Assembly: GCA_949710005.1 (NCBI GenBank)
Contig: OX453276.1
Span: 31,306,591 to 31,370,590, forward strand
DNA: 64,000 bases
Direction of reading: 5' to 3'
Origin: Ricordea florida
Lineage: Eukaryota > Cnidaria > Anthozoa > Corallimorpharia > Ricordeidae
The first letter of the stretch is position 1; each line of letters opens with the position of its first letter. The position numbers were made by a program, and so were the translations under genes. The notes under the pieces are model-generated. The model was not told the DNA's origin. It was given only the letters and a program-made list of their open reading frames with translations, and ran no database searches. Of the stretch, positions 42,750 to 52,201 are shown in pieces.

Positions 42750-45700
42750 CGCAAAGACTAATTATGGATGAACCGATACCTGAGATTAATGTTCCCATTC
42801 TCGATCCTTCTAAACCCATATCCCAACCCACATCACTTAAAAATTTAACAAGCAGAGCTGTCAAACCGATAAATAAAGAGATTAACAAGTTCGCTGATTG
42901 GATACTATCTTATATCCCAGAACCCAACAAAAAGACTGTAAACAAACGAGTGGAAAGTTTGAAGAAAAAGGTTAACCGTATATTCACTTTAAAAAGTCTG
43001 GTTTCTAAACGAATATTCAACAAACGCATAACTCCAAAAGAAATAGAAACAGCGTTGAAGGGTTATCTGAAAACCTATAGGATAGATGGACAGAAAGGGT
43101 ATGATCCTAAAATGTTTATCAATAAAATAAAACAAAAAGTTATAGATCTTATTAATCAGAAAAAGAAATCAATCAAGTCGAAATCGATCAAGGTGAAATT
43201 TATCTTAACGTGTAAGTTTATAAGAAGTAGTCTACTAACTAACCATATTAATAAAACTTTAAAATACTTTCATTCACCTGAAGAAATAATTGCTGAAGCA
43301 ACTGATTTATCTAACTTATTCGATACTATGACTAATAACCAACTTGAGGAGTTTGAGCGATTTAAAGATAATGCTTACGGTTTGAAATTCAACCATGTGG
43401 ATTGCTTTGATATACACATCAACCCTTTTGAACCACTTTCTGGAAGTTCTTATATTCAACTACCATCAAAGATAGCTTCCAAGCAAGCAATTATAAACGT
43501 TAAGAATGAGAATGATCATGAGTGTTTCAAGTGGGCAGTAACTTCCGCCGTGTTTCCTAAAGAAAAAGATCCACAAAGACTAAATAAAAAAATGAGAGAG
43601 AACTCTGAGAAGTTTGACTGGTTAGGAATAGAGTTCCCAGCTGAATGGAATCATATTGATAAGTTTGAAAAGCAAAACCTCCAATATAAGATTAACGTCT
43701 ATGGATATGAAGGAGAGGTATATTCTTTAAGAATAAGTAAGAAACGAGAAGGTCAGGAGATCGACTTACTTCTAATATCTAATGATGAAACAAACCACTA
43801 CTGTTGGATAAAGAATATGAGTAGACTTTTATCCTCTCAAGTCAGTAATGGCCAACACAAACGTGAATTTTGTCGCAGATGTCTTAACTCATTCCCATCA
43901 AAAAAATCATTGGAAAAACATAAAGAATACTGCAATGCAAACGAAGCAGTTAAGATTGAAATGCCTGAAGATAAAGATGGAAATCAAAAGTATATTAAAT
44001 TCAATAATTATAACAGAAAAATGCGAGTACCATTTGTTGTATATGCAGATTTTGAGTGCTATCCAGAGAAAATACACACCTGCTCTCCAGATGAAAGTAA
44101 AAGCTTTACTAAACAATATCAGAAGCACAAACCATCTGGATTCTGCTATCTCATAAAGTGCTTTGACGATAACATATCTCCACCCACGCTTGTACAATAC
44201 ACAGCTGAATCACCAGACGATGATATCCCACAGATATTTGTGGATGAATTAGAGTTAGATATTATAGCAATTTATAATAAGTTTGTTATTAAAACCAACC
44301 ATAAGGAAGTTGAGAATATGCCTCAAAATGATAAAATAAACTATAAAGATGCTACTCGCTGTCATATATGTGAGGGTGAATTGGGAGGAGATAAGGTATT
44401 AGACCACTGCCACCTTACAGGAAAGTATAGAGGAGCAGCTCATAATGATTGCAACTTAAATTATAAGATTCCAAAGTTCTTTCCAGTAATATTTCACAAC
44501 CTATCTGGATATGACGCTCATCTTTTTATAAAGAATCTTGGAAAATCTAAAGGTAATATAAACTGTATAGCTAATAATGATGAAAAGTATATTTCTTTCA
44601 CAAAACAAATTGTGGTTGATAAAGAAGATAAGCAGCGTGATGCTAAGCTAGAGATAAGATTCATCGATTCATTTAAATTTATGACAACAAGCCTTGAAAA
44701 ATTAGTAAATAATCTGCCAAAAGAATCTTTCAAAAACCTAAATAGTTACTATGATTGTGAGAAATTAGAGATATTATTGAGAAAAGGTGTATTTCCATAT
44801 GATTGGTTTGATGGATTTGATAAACTAAACGAAACCAAACTTCCACCAAAGGAGGCATTCTATTCAAAACTCAATGATGAAGATATAACAGAAGATAACT
44901 ACCAACATGCTCAAAAGGTGTGGGAAACATTCAATATGAAAACAATGAGGGAATATCATGACCTATATCTTATGTCAGATGTACTACTTTTAGCGGATGT
45001 ATTCGAGAACTTTAGAGATGTTTGTCAAAAGAATTATAACCTTGACCCCGCTTGGTATTATACAGCACCAGGACTGGCTTGGGATGCAGCATTAAAGATA
45101 ACAAAAGTGAATTTGGAGCTGCTAACTGATATTAACATGCTACTTATGGTTGAGAAAGGTATTAGAGGAGGTGTATCTCAGATATCTAAAAGATATGCTA
45201 AAGCTAACAATCCATACATGACCAACTTTGTTTCTAACTTACTCATAAAGTATATTGAATATCTTGATAGAAATAACTTATATGGTGAGGGAATGAGTAA
45301 ACCACTACCTACTCATGGTTTTAGATGGATGAATGATCATGAGCTTACAAACTGGAAAAATATTCCATGCATATTAGAGGTTGATTTAGAATATCCTCAC
45401 CACCTTCACGATTTACATAACGACTATCCTCTAGCTCCAGAGAGACTTGTTGTTAATAAGGTTGAGAAATTGATACCAAACCTAAATGATAAGGTAAAGT
45501 ATGTTGTTCATCATGAAACACTAAAACTTTATGAAAGTCTTGGATTAAAAGTAACAAAGATTCATAGGGGTATTACATTTGAAGAGTCAGCTTGGCTAAA
45601 ACCATACATTGACTTGAATACCAACCTAAGATCAAAAGCAAATAACGATTTTGAAAAAGATTTCTTCAAGCTTATGAATAACTCTGTCTTTGGTAAAACC

Positions 45701-46489
45701 ATGGAAAATATTAGAAAAAGGGTAGATGTACGATTGGTTACGAATAAAAAAGATGCGAAAAAATTAATATCAAAACCTAACTTTCAACATCGTACTATCT
45801 TTTGTGAAAATCTGGTAGCCATCCACATGAAGAAAACAAAGATAAAATTCAATAAACCTGTTTACTTAGGCATGTGTATTTTAGATCTAAGTAAAACAAT
45901 AATGTATAATTTTCACTATAATTATATCAAACCTAAATATGGTGAAAAATCAAAATTGTTGTTCACAGATACAGATAGTCTTGTATATGAGATAGAAACA
46001 GAGGATTTCTATAAGGATATCAGTCCAGATGTGAGAGAAATGTTTGATACTAGTAATTATCCCAAAAACCACCCATCAGGTATCGAGACTGGTGTAAACA
46101 AAAAATTAATCGGCAAGTTCAAAGATGAAGCTGGTGGTGAGCAGATAATTGAATTTGTTGGTCTAAGACCCAAGCTATACTCTATAATGATGGATAATGG
46201 TGAAGAAGAAAATAAATGTAAGGGAATAAAGAAGGTAGTAGTAGAAAAGACAATAAGTCACAATAATTACAGGGATTGTCTGTTCAATAAAAAAACTCAG
46301 ATGAGACAGATGAATGTAATTAGAAGCCACATGCATGATGTTTATACTGAAACTGTTAATAAAGTTGCACTATCTGCTGATGATGATAAGAGAATAATTT
46401 GTGAAGATGGTATACATACTTTAGCCCACGGACATTATCGTTCCAAAACAGAATTGGGTGGTAACTCAGTATCGTCTGGTACAACCTGA
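42743..46489 (+). CDS. multidomain DNA polymerase B (Cys/His, C2H2, HNH/endonuclease VII-like, Exo, Pol), 1248 aa
   Basis: A basic N-terminal region (1-200) has no SAP motif. A Cys/His domain follows (ECFKWAVTSAVF near 257; NHYCWIKNMSRLL near 352), then a C2H2 finger (FCRRCLNSFPSKKSLEKHK, about 375-395). Exonuclease motif I is near 436 (VVYADFECY). An HNH/recombination endonuclease VII-like insert lies at about 537-575 (CHICEG, DHCHLTGKYRGAAHNDC). Exo II is near 583 (FHNLSGYDAHLF). Polymerase motif A is near 839 (YLDRNNLYGEGMSKPLP), B near 977 (LMNNSVFGKTM) and C near 1074 (FTDTDSLVYE). It replicates the element, presumably by protein priming. The last 12-15 residues are encoded by the antisense of the integrase end. 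Confidence 0.9.
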   Translation: MEPQRLIMDEPIPEINVPILDPSKPISQPTSLKNLTSRAVKPINKEINKFADWILSYIPEPNKKTVNKRVESLKKKVNRIFTLKSLVSKRIFNKRITPKEIETALKGYLKTYRIDGQKGYDPKMFINKIKQKVIDLINQKKKSIKSKSIKVKFILTCKFIRSSLLTNHINKTLKYFHSPEEIIAEATDLSNLFDTMTNNQLEEFERFKDNAYGLKFNHVDCFDIHINPFEPLSGSSYIQLPSKIASKQAIINVKNENDHECFKWAVTSAVFPKEKDPQRLNKKMRENSEKFDWLGIEFPAEWNHIDKFEKQNLQYKINVYGYEGEVYSLRISKKREGQEIDLLLISNDETNHYCWIKNMSRLLSSQVSNGQHKREFCRRCLNSFPSKKSLEKHKEYCNANEAVKIEMPEDKDGNQKYIKFNNYNRKMRVPFVVYADFECYPEKIHTCSPDESKSFTKQYQKHKPSGFCYLIKCFDDNISPPTLVQYTAESPDDDIPQIFVDELELDIIAIYNKFVIKTNHKEVENMPQNDKINYKDATRCHICEGELGGDKVLDHCHLTGKYRGAAHNDCNLNYKIPKFFPVIFHNLSGYDAHLFIKNLGKSKGNINCIANNDEKYISFTKQIVVDKEDKQRDAKLEIRFIDSFKFMTTSLEKLVNNLPKESFKNLNSYYDCEKLEILLRKGVFPYDWFDGFDKLNETKLPPKEAFYSKLNDEDITEDNYQHAQKVWETFNMKTMREYHDLYLMSDVLLLADVFENFRDVCQKNYNLDPAWYYTAPGLAWDAALKITKVNLELLTDINMLLMVEKGIRGGVSQISKRYAKANNPYMTNFVSNLLIKYIEYLDRNNLYGEGMSKPLPTHGFRWMNDHELTNWKNIPCILEVDLEYPHHLHDLHNDYPLAPERLVVNKVEKLIPNLNDKVKYVVHHETLKLYESLGLKVTKIHRGITFEESAWLKPYIDLNTNLRSKANNDFEKDFFKLMNNSVFGKTMENIRKRVDVRLVTNKKDAKKLISKPNFQHRTIFCENLVAIHMKKTKIKFNKPVYLGMCILDLSKTIMYNFHYNYIKPKYGEKSKLLFTDTDSLVYEIETEDFYKDISPDVREMFDTSNYPKNHPSGIETGVNKKLIGKFKDEAGGEQIIEFVGLRPKLYSIMMDNGEEENKCKGIKKVVVEKTISHNNYRDCLFNKKTQMRQMNVIRSHMHDVYTETVNKVALSADDDKRIICEDGIHTLAHGHYRSKTELGGNSVSSGTT

Positions 46490-47427
46490 AGTTCTTCCCT
46501 CACAAAACCACGCCTCGGTCCATCTAGTAAATAATACAAAACTGGTTGATTAGATGAAACCACACTACGTGATATATCATAAACCTGAATACTCCAAATG
46601 GGATCCGTAGCTCGTCTTCGTTCACCACCCTCAAGTTCACCAGGGGAGAGTAAGTATCTAACTTTAACACCAGGTGGTAACCTAACTTCATCATATCCAA
46701 CAACTTGCTTATATTTTGGAGGATCAATATCAACCTCTTTCATTTTTATAGCTTTCACAGGCTCTTCCCCAGTTATTCTCATTGGTACACTATTCAAAGT
46801 TTTCAAAATAGCTGGTAATCGTTTCACCCATACTCTAGACCTATCATCACTAATCATTTCTTGTGCATATTGATGACTAAATAGTTTTTCTGATAATGTT
46901 CTATTTGCTCTTTCAACAAATGCTTGAGCTCTATGGTTTCCAGCTTCACTTCTCTGGATGTTTACATTATATCTATTCATAAGTTTTGTTACATCCCCCA
47001 TAAATTCTCTTCCAGGATCAACAATTAATGTTTTGGGATATTTTAACTTTCTAGAGTAAATATTACTGAAGGCTTTAGATATCTCATGACTTTCTTTTGA
47101 GGTTAGTGGTTCTGCATCTTTGTATCGACTGGCTATATCAATCACAACCAGAGCATATCGATAAGTCTTTCTTCCAACTCTATCATGTGGTAAAAATAAT
47201 AAATCTGCTTGGTGAATCTGATTAGGTTTATCCACAGTCCAGTGAGGTCTAGGGATATATTTTGGAGCGGGTAGATAGATTTGCAATAGAGCCTGTTTCT
47301 CAAGCCATCTTTTAGCCTCATCTTCACTTACTTTTGCTTTTTCAGCTAATTTAGGAATAGCAGAATACCCTTTCCAATATCCATAAGTGGAATAATATAT
47401 TTTTGATAACATGTTTTCCTTACTCAT
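46435..47427 (-). CDS. retroviral-type DDE integrase (rve), 330 aa
   Basis: The same architecture as the element 1 integrase: D75 in QIHQADLLFLP, D137 in LIVDPGREF, E172 in AQAFVERANRTL, and a basic beta-type tail. About 16 residue differences from that copy were counted, so roughly 95% identity. Homology to element 1 stops abruptly four codons from the end (tail SVLER against SVMK). The gene overlaps the convergent polymerase gene by 55 bp. Both catalytic and terminal parts look intact. Confidence 0.9.
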   Translation of the reverse strand: MSKENMLSKIYYSTYGYWKGYSAIPKLAEKAKVSEDEAKRWLEKQALLQIYLPAPKYIPRPHWTVDKPNQIHQADLLFLPHDRVGRKTYRYALVVIDIASRYKDAEPLTSKESHEISKAFSNIYSRKLKYPKTLIVDPGREFMGDVTKLMNRYNVNIQRSEAGNHRAQAFVERANRTLSEKLFSHQYAQEMISDDRSRVWVKRLPAILKTLNSVPMRITGEEPVKAIKMKEVDIDPPKYKQVVGYDEVRLPPGVKVRYLLSPGELEGGERRRATDPIWSIQVYDISRSVVSSNQPVLYYLLDGPRRGFVREELQVVPDDTELPPNSVLER

Positions 47428-47434
47428 TTAAAGA
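47427..47434 (+). promoter_or_regulatory. TTTAAAGA box between integrase and capsid genes
   Basis: The box lies about 28 nt before the capsid ATG at 47462, and its first base is the first base (on the minus strand) of the integrase ATG, as in element 1. Confidence 0.6.
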
Positions 47435-47461
47435 ATACTTCACCCATCCTTAAAATAAAAT

Positions 47462-48697
47462 ATGTCACAAGCTATATCCGAAGAAATTAACCCAAACAGG
47501 ATTCCAAGAGAGCCACTCGGTTTGAAAGCGGAATCATCATTGAATAGAATTACACTAAATCCATCATCAGCTAATCCTGGAGAAACACTATATATAAATA
47601 TTCCAAAACTTACCGAGAATTTAGTTCTTGTACCTGGAAGTTTATCTCTACTATTCAACTTGACTGTTGATGGTCATGCTGATAACACCCTCGTTAATAA
47701 TGTAGGTAGTAACCTTGTATCCAGACTCAGGGTTCTTTTTGGTGGTGAAACACTACAGGATACTCAAAGATATGATCTATTTCAAACATACCATGACTTA
47801 TTCTTAACAGATGAAGAACGTGAGGATAGATTAAAACAAGGTATTTCTTCTGAAAACATGAGGAAGCTTAGGACAAATGCGGGTGATAAGGTAGACACAG
47901 ATGCTAAGGAAGTAGCTCTTGCAGTTGTACACAACACCAAGTATCATATCCCACTAAACCATCCTATTCTAAATGATCATGGGGTTTTCTATCCAAAGGC
48001 GTTAGATCATCAATTAATATTTGAGATTACACTGGCTCCAGTTTACGATATTGTTGTTTATTCTGACACGACCAAGCCTCCAACTTACAAAATTACAAAC
48101 CTTGAGTTGGAATATTCTTGCATATCAAGCGAATACTTAGCTCGTGAGGCACAGTCAGCTTATCAGGTTGGTAAAGGATTCTTTTACGAGAATGTCACTC
48201 TACACAAAACTTTCACCATATCCAGAACTTCTGACAGTGTTATAAACCAGCATATTAATCTACCTAGAAGGTCAATGACAGGGATATTATGTTTGTTTAC
48301 AATACCCAACACCCCAGGAGCACGAGACTCTGAGAATTTTTTCAATCCGGGTATCACCTCAATAAATATCGATGTTGATGGTATACCAAACCGTATCTAC
48401 TCTAAGGGAATGGTGCCGTCAGACCTCTGGGAGTCGGTAAAGAAACGTTTCGGAAGAGATGGTGTAAAGGAAAAGGATTTTTATTCTAATAAGTTTGCTC
48501 TGTGGATCGATTTGAGAACTCACCCCGATAATGGTATTCATGGAGGGGGTCTGGTCTTAAACAATACACGAGATGGTGTAAAAATAGAAATTAAAAGAAA
48601 TCTTAGTGGATCTGGTATTATGACCTGTTACATGTTTGTGGTAGCCGATGCGTTGATGGAGATAATGAATTCAAACTTAAGATCAATCATGTATTAG
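47462..48697 (+). CDS. probable double-jelly-roll major capsid protein, 411 aa
   Basis: An intact frame; the element 1 copy is the same protein with a one-base shift. The sequence is beta-rich throughout (SSANPGETLYINIPKLTENL, RLRVLFGGETLQDTQRYDLF), with no signal or membrane segment. Length and placement directly before the packaging ATPase (7-nt gap) fit Polinton major capsid proteins, which form the hexagonal shell. The assignment is by context and general fold impression, not by a diagnostic motif. Confidence 0.78.
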   Translation: MSQAISEEINPNRIPREPLGLKAESSLNRITLNPSSANPGETLYINIPKLTENLVLVPGSLSLLFNLTVDGHADNTLVNNVGSNLVSRLRVLFGGETLQDTQRYDLFQTYHDLFLTDEEREDRLKQGISSENMRKLRTNAGDKVDTDAKEVALAVVHNTKYHIPLNHPILNDHGVFYPKALDHQLIFEITLAPVYDIVVYSDTTKPPTYKITNLELEYSCISSEYLAREAQSAYQVGKGFFYENVTLHKTFTISRTSDSVINQHINLPRRSMTGILCLFTIPNTPGARDSENFFNPGITSINIDVDGIPNRIYSKGMVPSDLWESVKKRFGRDGVKEKDFYSNKFALWIDLRTHPDNGIHGGGLVLNNTRDGVKIEIKRNLSGSGIMTCYMFVVADALMEIMNSNLRSIMY

Positions 48698-48704
48698 TTA
48701 AAAG

Positions 48705-49331
48705 ATGGAAGAATTACGATATAAAATTCCTTTTCATTGTATTATAACTGGACCAACAAATTGTGGAAAGACAAAGTATATAATAGATCAGCTTCGAGGA
48801 CCATTTCGAAAAGTTTTTGAATACATTGTTCTCATATGTCCGACTTTTTCTAAAAATAAAACCTATCATAAATTTGCTCACGGAGATAAACGTTTCTTTG
48901 TATTATCACCAGATGCTAGTAACAGTGATGAGATTAACGAATTGTTAACTGATTGTCAAACTTTGTTCTCTGGTACTAATACACTAATAATTTTGGACGA
49001 TTGTGCTGTTTCGAATGATCTAAAGAAACGATTGAACAAGTTTATAGATCTAGCATTCTCTGGAAGACATCATGGATTATCAGTGTGGGTTCTCACTCAG
49101 CAATTAACATCCATAGCAAAACCATTCCGTGAAAATGTAGCTTGTGTTGTTACATTCCATAATCCATCACAGAAAGGTATGAAGATGCTTTTCGAAGATT
49201 ATGGAGGTGATTTAGACTCTGAAACATGTAAAAAATTTGTAGAAATGTTGAAAACTGAAAAATATTCGAGACTCTGTTTGTGTTTACGTTATCCATTCCA
49301 ATGTTATTTAGAGATTCCCGCGGTGATTTAA
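48705..49331 (+). CDS. A32/FtsK-HerA-like genome-packaging ATPase, 208 aa
   Basis: Walker A GPTNCGKT at residues 16-23 and Walker B LIILDDC near 95. It is identical to the element 1 enzyme except for two residues (D/Y at 6; S/L in KKR-NKF). It would power DNA packaging. No sign of decay. Confidence 0.88.
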   Translation: MEELRYKIPFHCIITGPTNCGKTKYIIDQLRGPFRKVFEYIVLICPTFSKNKTYHKFAHGDKRFFVLSPDASNSDEINELLTDCQTLFSGTNTLIILDDCAVSNDLKKRLNKFIDLAFSGRHHGLSVWVLTQQLTSIAKPFRENVACVVTFHNPSQKGMKMLFEDYGGDLDSETCKKFVEMLKTEKYSRLCLCLRYPFQCYLEIPAVI

Positions 49332-49362
49332 AAGAATCTAAGTATTATTACAAAATTAAAAT

Positions 49363-49884
49363 ATGACAGAAGTTGAAGATTACATAGAAGAAAAGACTGA
49401 GGTAAAAGATGTGGTAAAATATAATGATGATATTGAAATAAAACAAGAATCACTAGCTATTCTCGCAGTTCTTGGAACTACAAAGGAATATTTAGGTGTT
49501 GAGATGAGTCTGGGTGATATAAAGAATAAACTCACAGAAAAAGACATTGAAAAATATTATAATCGATATCAGACAGTATTAGGTAAGAAAATTAATGATG
49601 GATTAGTAGATTCATCTCTTCAATTAGTTTCTCATGCCATTTCTTACATGGTTCCTGTGGATGATATAGAAGCGCTTTGTAAAGATTTGAAGAATGATGA
49701 GTTGGTTAATCGTGAACTGACAAACTTTGTAGGTCTCTTAGCATTAAAAGGTGGAAGATTGGTAGCACTTGCTAGCGGACTATTTCAGGTTGCTAAACAC
49801 ATTAAAATCAACAAAATACAAGAAGTTTTAAACACAAATACTGATTATTCCAACAAAACTGAGCAGGTCACTGAGCACAACTGA
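49363..49884 (+). CDS. acidic helical protein, 173 aa
   Basis: The homologue of 10859-11374. The acidic N-terminus (EVEDYIEEKTEV) and the C-terminal 15 residues differ most, and the central helical part is nearly unchanged. Two residues are added relative to element 1. A TTTAAAAGA box overlaps the end of the ATPase gene upstream. Function is unknown. Confidence 0.6.
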   Translation: MTEVEDYIEEKTEVKDVVKYNDDIEIKQESLAILAVLGTTKEYLGVEMSLGDIKNKLTEKDIEKYYNRYQTVLGKKINDGLVDSSLQLVSHAISYMVPVDDIEALCKDLKNDELVNRELTNFVGLLALKGGRLVALASGLFQVAKHIKINKIQEVLNTNTDYSNKTEQVTEHN

Positions 49885-49892
49885 TTTAAAGA
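49885..49892 (+). promoter_or_regulatory. TTTAAAGA box for the lysine-rich gene
   Basis: About 28 nt before the ATG at 49920; overlaps the stop region of the gene before it. Confidence 0.55.
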
Positions 49893-49919
49893 TTCTTTAC
49901 TTTGTGAAATAAAATAATA

Positions 49920-50339
49920 ATGTCTGATCAAGTTGTTGAACAAATTACAATGGATCCTATACCTGAAAAGAAAGATACTAAAAAGAAAGAGAAAGATCCT
50001 AAAAAGGTTGCAGCTGGTAAGAAACTAGCAGAATATAACAAAAAAGCTAAAGAAGCGTTAGCTAGGGAAATGAAACGTGAAAAGGAACAAGAGGAGACTA
50101 AACAGGAAGAAAATTCTAATGAAGAGAGCGAATCTAAAGCATGGATTCCAGAGCTATCTTTTACTACTGTGTTATCTATTGTTGGAATAGGGTTTACTGC
50201 AGTTGACATGTTTATGAGATATTACAAAAACAGAATAGTCGATTTATCTCACGTTCCGACTAAAGTTTCGCCCTCAAATATTCCCACCCAACCCTCCCAA
50301 ACACCACCTAAACCAACTCCGAAAATAGCAATGATCTGA
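49920..50339 (+). CDS. lysine-rich single-span protein, 139 aa
   Basis: Same build as 10401-10823: Lys/Glu-rich N-terminal half, one membrane segment (TVLSIVGIGFTAVDMFM) and a Pro-rich tail. The acidic patch just before the membrane segment is shorter here. Function is unknown; a DNA-binding membrane protein is possible. Confidence 0.6.
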   Translation: MSDQVVEQITMDPIPEKKDTKKKEKDPKKVAAGKKLAEYNKKAKEALAREMKREKEQEETKQEENSNEESESKAWIPELSFTTVLSIVGIGFTAVDMFMRYYKNRIVDLSHVPTKVSPSNIPTQPSQTPPKPTPKIAMI

Positions 50340-50380
50340 GGAAAGTAGTTTAAAGGTTTTCTATATCATCAATAAAAATT

Positions 50381-50599
50381 ATGTCAACTGATAATAAACT
50401 TGTTAAAACTGTTACTGATTCAGCAGTCCTTATCGGATTAGCAGCTGGAGTTGGATATGTAGCTAAAAAGGCTATGAAAGAATCATTTATGAACGATCCC
50501 TCCTCAAGTATTACAAACTATGGTAAATGGGTCGCTGTATTGTCAGGTAGTATGTACCTAAAACATATTTAGAGGATCAAAAGATTTTACCAAATTAAA
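50381..50599 (+). pseudogene. 72-aa membrane protein homologue, frameshifted near its end
   Basis: The first 60 residues match the element 1 protein, but CCTAAAACAT has four A where element 1 has five. The frame therefore ends early (50572, KHI) and loses the last dozen residues. As only the tail is affected it may still work; a base-calling error in the homopolymer is possible. Confidence 0.65.
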
Positions 50600-50604
50600 G
50601 ATTT

Positions 50605-50997
50605 ATGGCAGCAATAGCAATGATGGTTGGTGGAGCTATTTTGAATGCTACTACCTTTGTTGGTGGATCATATCTTGCAAAATATCTCTCAGGTGATAAA
50701 ACAGATTCAGAGAGAATAAGACATGACAAGGCAATAGAAAAATATCAAAAAGATTATGCTACATATCAGGAAAAGAGACAGAATCTCATTGATTGGTACT
50801 CTCAACAGCGGGATGCTAAACACCAGGCTTCTCAAAATATTTCTAATACCGATGAAGCTTTGAAATTTTATAGTCAGACACATGAACCAAAATTCTCTGA
50901 TTATTATAGACCTAGTGACAATCAAAAGATGGGGGAGATGGTATATGTAGGTGGTGGTATGCTGGCATTGGGTTATATGGTTAGTAAATTCTTTTAG
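50605..50997 (+). CDS. small protein with two membrane segments, 130 aa
   Basis: Homologous to 9738-10130 along its whole length with few changes. Hydrophobic segments lie at both ends and a charged Tyr/Gln-rich middle between them. It starts 5 nt beyond the remnant stop of the preceding gene. Function is unknown. Confidence 0.65.
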   Translation: MAAIAMMVGGAILNATTFVGGSYLAKYLSGDKTDSERIRHDKAIEKYQKDYATYQEKRQNLIDWYSQQRDAKHQASQNISNTDEALKFYSQTHEPKFSDYYRPSDNQKMGEMVYVGGGMLALGYMVSKFF

Positions 50998-51016
50998 AGT
51001 TAATTGTGTGATCAGT

Positions 51017-51024
51017 TTAAAGAT
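51017..51024 (+). promoter_or_regulatory. TTTAAAGA box for the coiled-coil gene
   Basis: About 24-31 nt before the ATG at 51048, as in element 1. Confidence 0.55.
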
Positions 51025-51047
51025 TTCTTACTGATGAGTAAAAAATC

Positions 51048-52190
51048 ATGGCAGATGGAGGAAGAGATATACCTGATTTTGAACCACCCAATCTAGGTGG
51101 TGATGTTGATGCTGAAAATATGGAAATGGATCCAATATCATCCACCACTCGTCTAATTAACCCTGATGATGAGGAGAAGTGGGATGAAACTAGTGCCATA
51201 TTGTTTAGGGAGATGGAAATTGAACAAGATGAAGCTTGGGTTATAATAAAATCAAAATTCCCAAAAGTTGATACTTCTAAGATTATAGCCGGGATTAATA
51301 AATTTAAACAAGTAGTCGTAAAATTGATTAGGAAAGGATCAAAACCTCATTTGTTATTCAAAGGTAATGGTGAATTGAATGATTTATTACCGCCTACCAT
51401 TAAAATAGCTCTGGGGATTGATCCGACAACCTTAATTATAAGAAATGATGAACTTATAACACAATTGAATGAAGATAATGAAAAAATTAAGCATTTACTT
51501 AATACAATAGATGGGTTAAAATCAGTAAATGAAACAAGTAAAATAGAAATGGATCAATTGGTTACAATTAATAAAGAGCTGCGTGAATTCATTGAGAAAC
51601 AACAAGTAACAATCGCGGAAAAAGATAGCTATTTAGATAAAGCTAAAACAGATGCTGAGAAACTTTTGAGTGAATTAAATCGATACAAAGATGAAATCGA
51701 CAAATATAAGAAGGGAATGTCAAATTTAAAAAATTTAGAAGAAAATAGAGATAGTTTACAATCAAGGGTTAATAAATTTGAAGAACTTTCGAAGAAGACT
51801 ATAATTTACAATCAAGAACAAATATCCGATATTGAGAGAAGAAACGAGTTAATAATAAAACAACTACCATTAAGAGAGCGGGTAAAGTATATCTTTAAAA
51901 AGTACGGTTTTACAGTCTTTGCTGTTATGAGTGCTGTAGGTGTGGTCATTGGTGTTATAGTTTCTAATCTTTCCAAAGGTCTAACAAAATTGGGTAAAGG
52001 TGTTGGTAACGGTTTGAAAACGATTGGTAAGAAACTAGGTGAAATATTACCTGGAATGGTTGGAGCTATCGTAAGCTTTCTGTTCAAAACAGCGGGGGAG
52101 GTTATTGGATTTTTAGGTAAGAACGCTTGGTTGTTGATAGTGGCTGTGGTTCTATATTTTGTGGAACAATTTAAAAAGAAGAGACGGTAA
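51048..52190 (+). CDS. acidic coiled-coil membrane protein, 380 aa
   Basis: The first 36 residues (DIPDFEPPNLGGDVDAENM) and the last 150 or so are close to the element 1 protein. Between them, about residues 38-240, similarity is weak and the length differs. The coiled coil (about 120-265), amphipathic Gly/Lys stretch and two C-terminal hydrophobic segments with basic end FKKKRR are kept. A role at a virion membrane is inferred. Confidence 0.65.
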   Translation: MADGGRDIPDFEPPNLGGDVDAENMEMDPISSTTRLINPDDEEKWDETSAILFREMEIEQDEAWVIIKSKFPKVDTSKIIAGINKFKQVVVKLIRKGSKPHLLFKGNGELNDLLPPTIKIALGIDPTTLIIRNDELITQLNEDNEKIKHLLNTIDGLKSVNETSKIEMDQLVTINKELREFIEKQQVTIAEKDSYLDKAKTDAEKLLSELNRYKDEIDKYKKGMSNLKNLEENRDSLQSRVNKFEELSKKTIIYNQEQISDIERRNELIIKQLPLRERVKYIFKKYGFTVFAVMSAVGVVIGVIVSNLSKGLTKLGKGVGNGLKTIGKKLGEILPGMVGAIVSFLFKTAGEVIGFLGKNAWLLIVAVVLYFVEQFKKKRR

Positions 52191-52201
52191 GTAAAAAAAA
52201 C

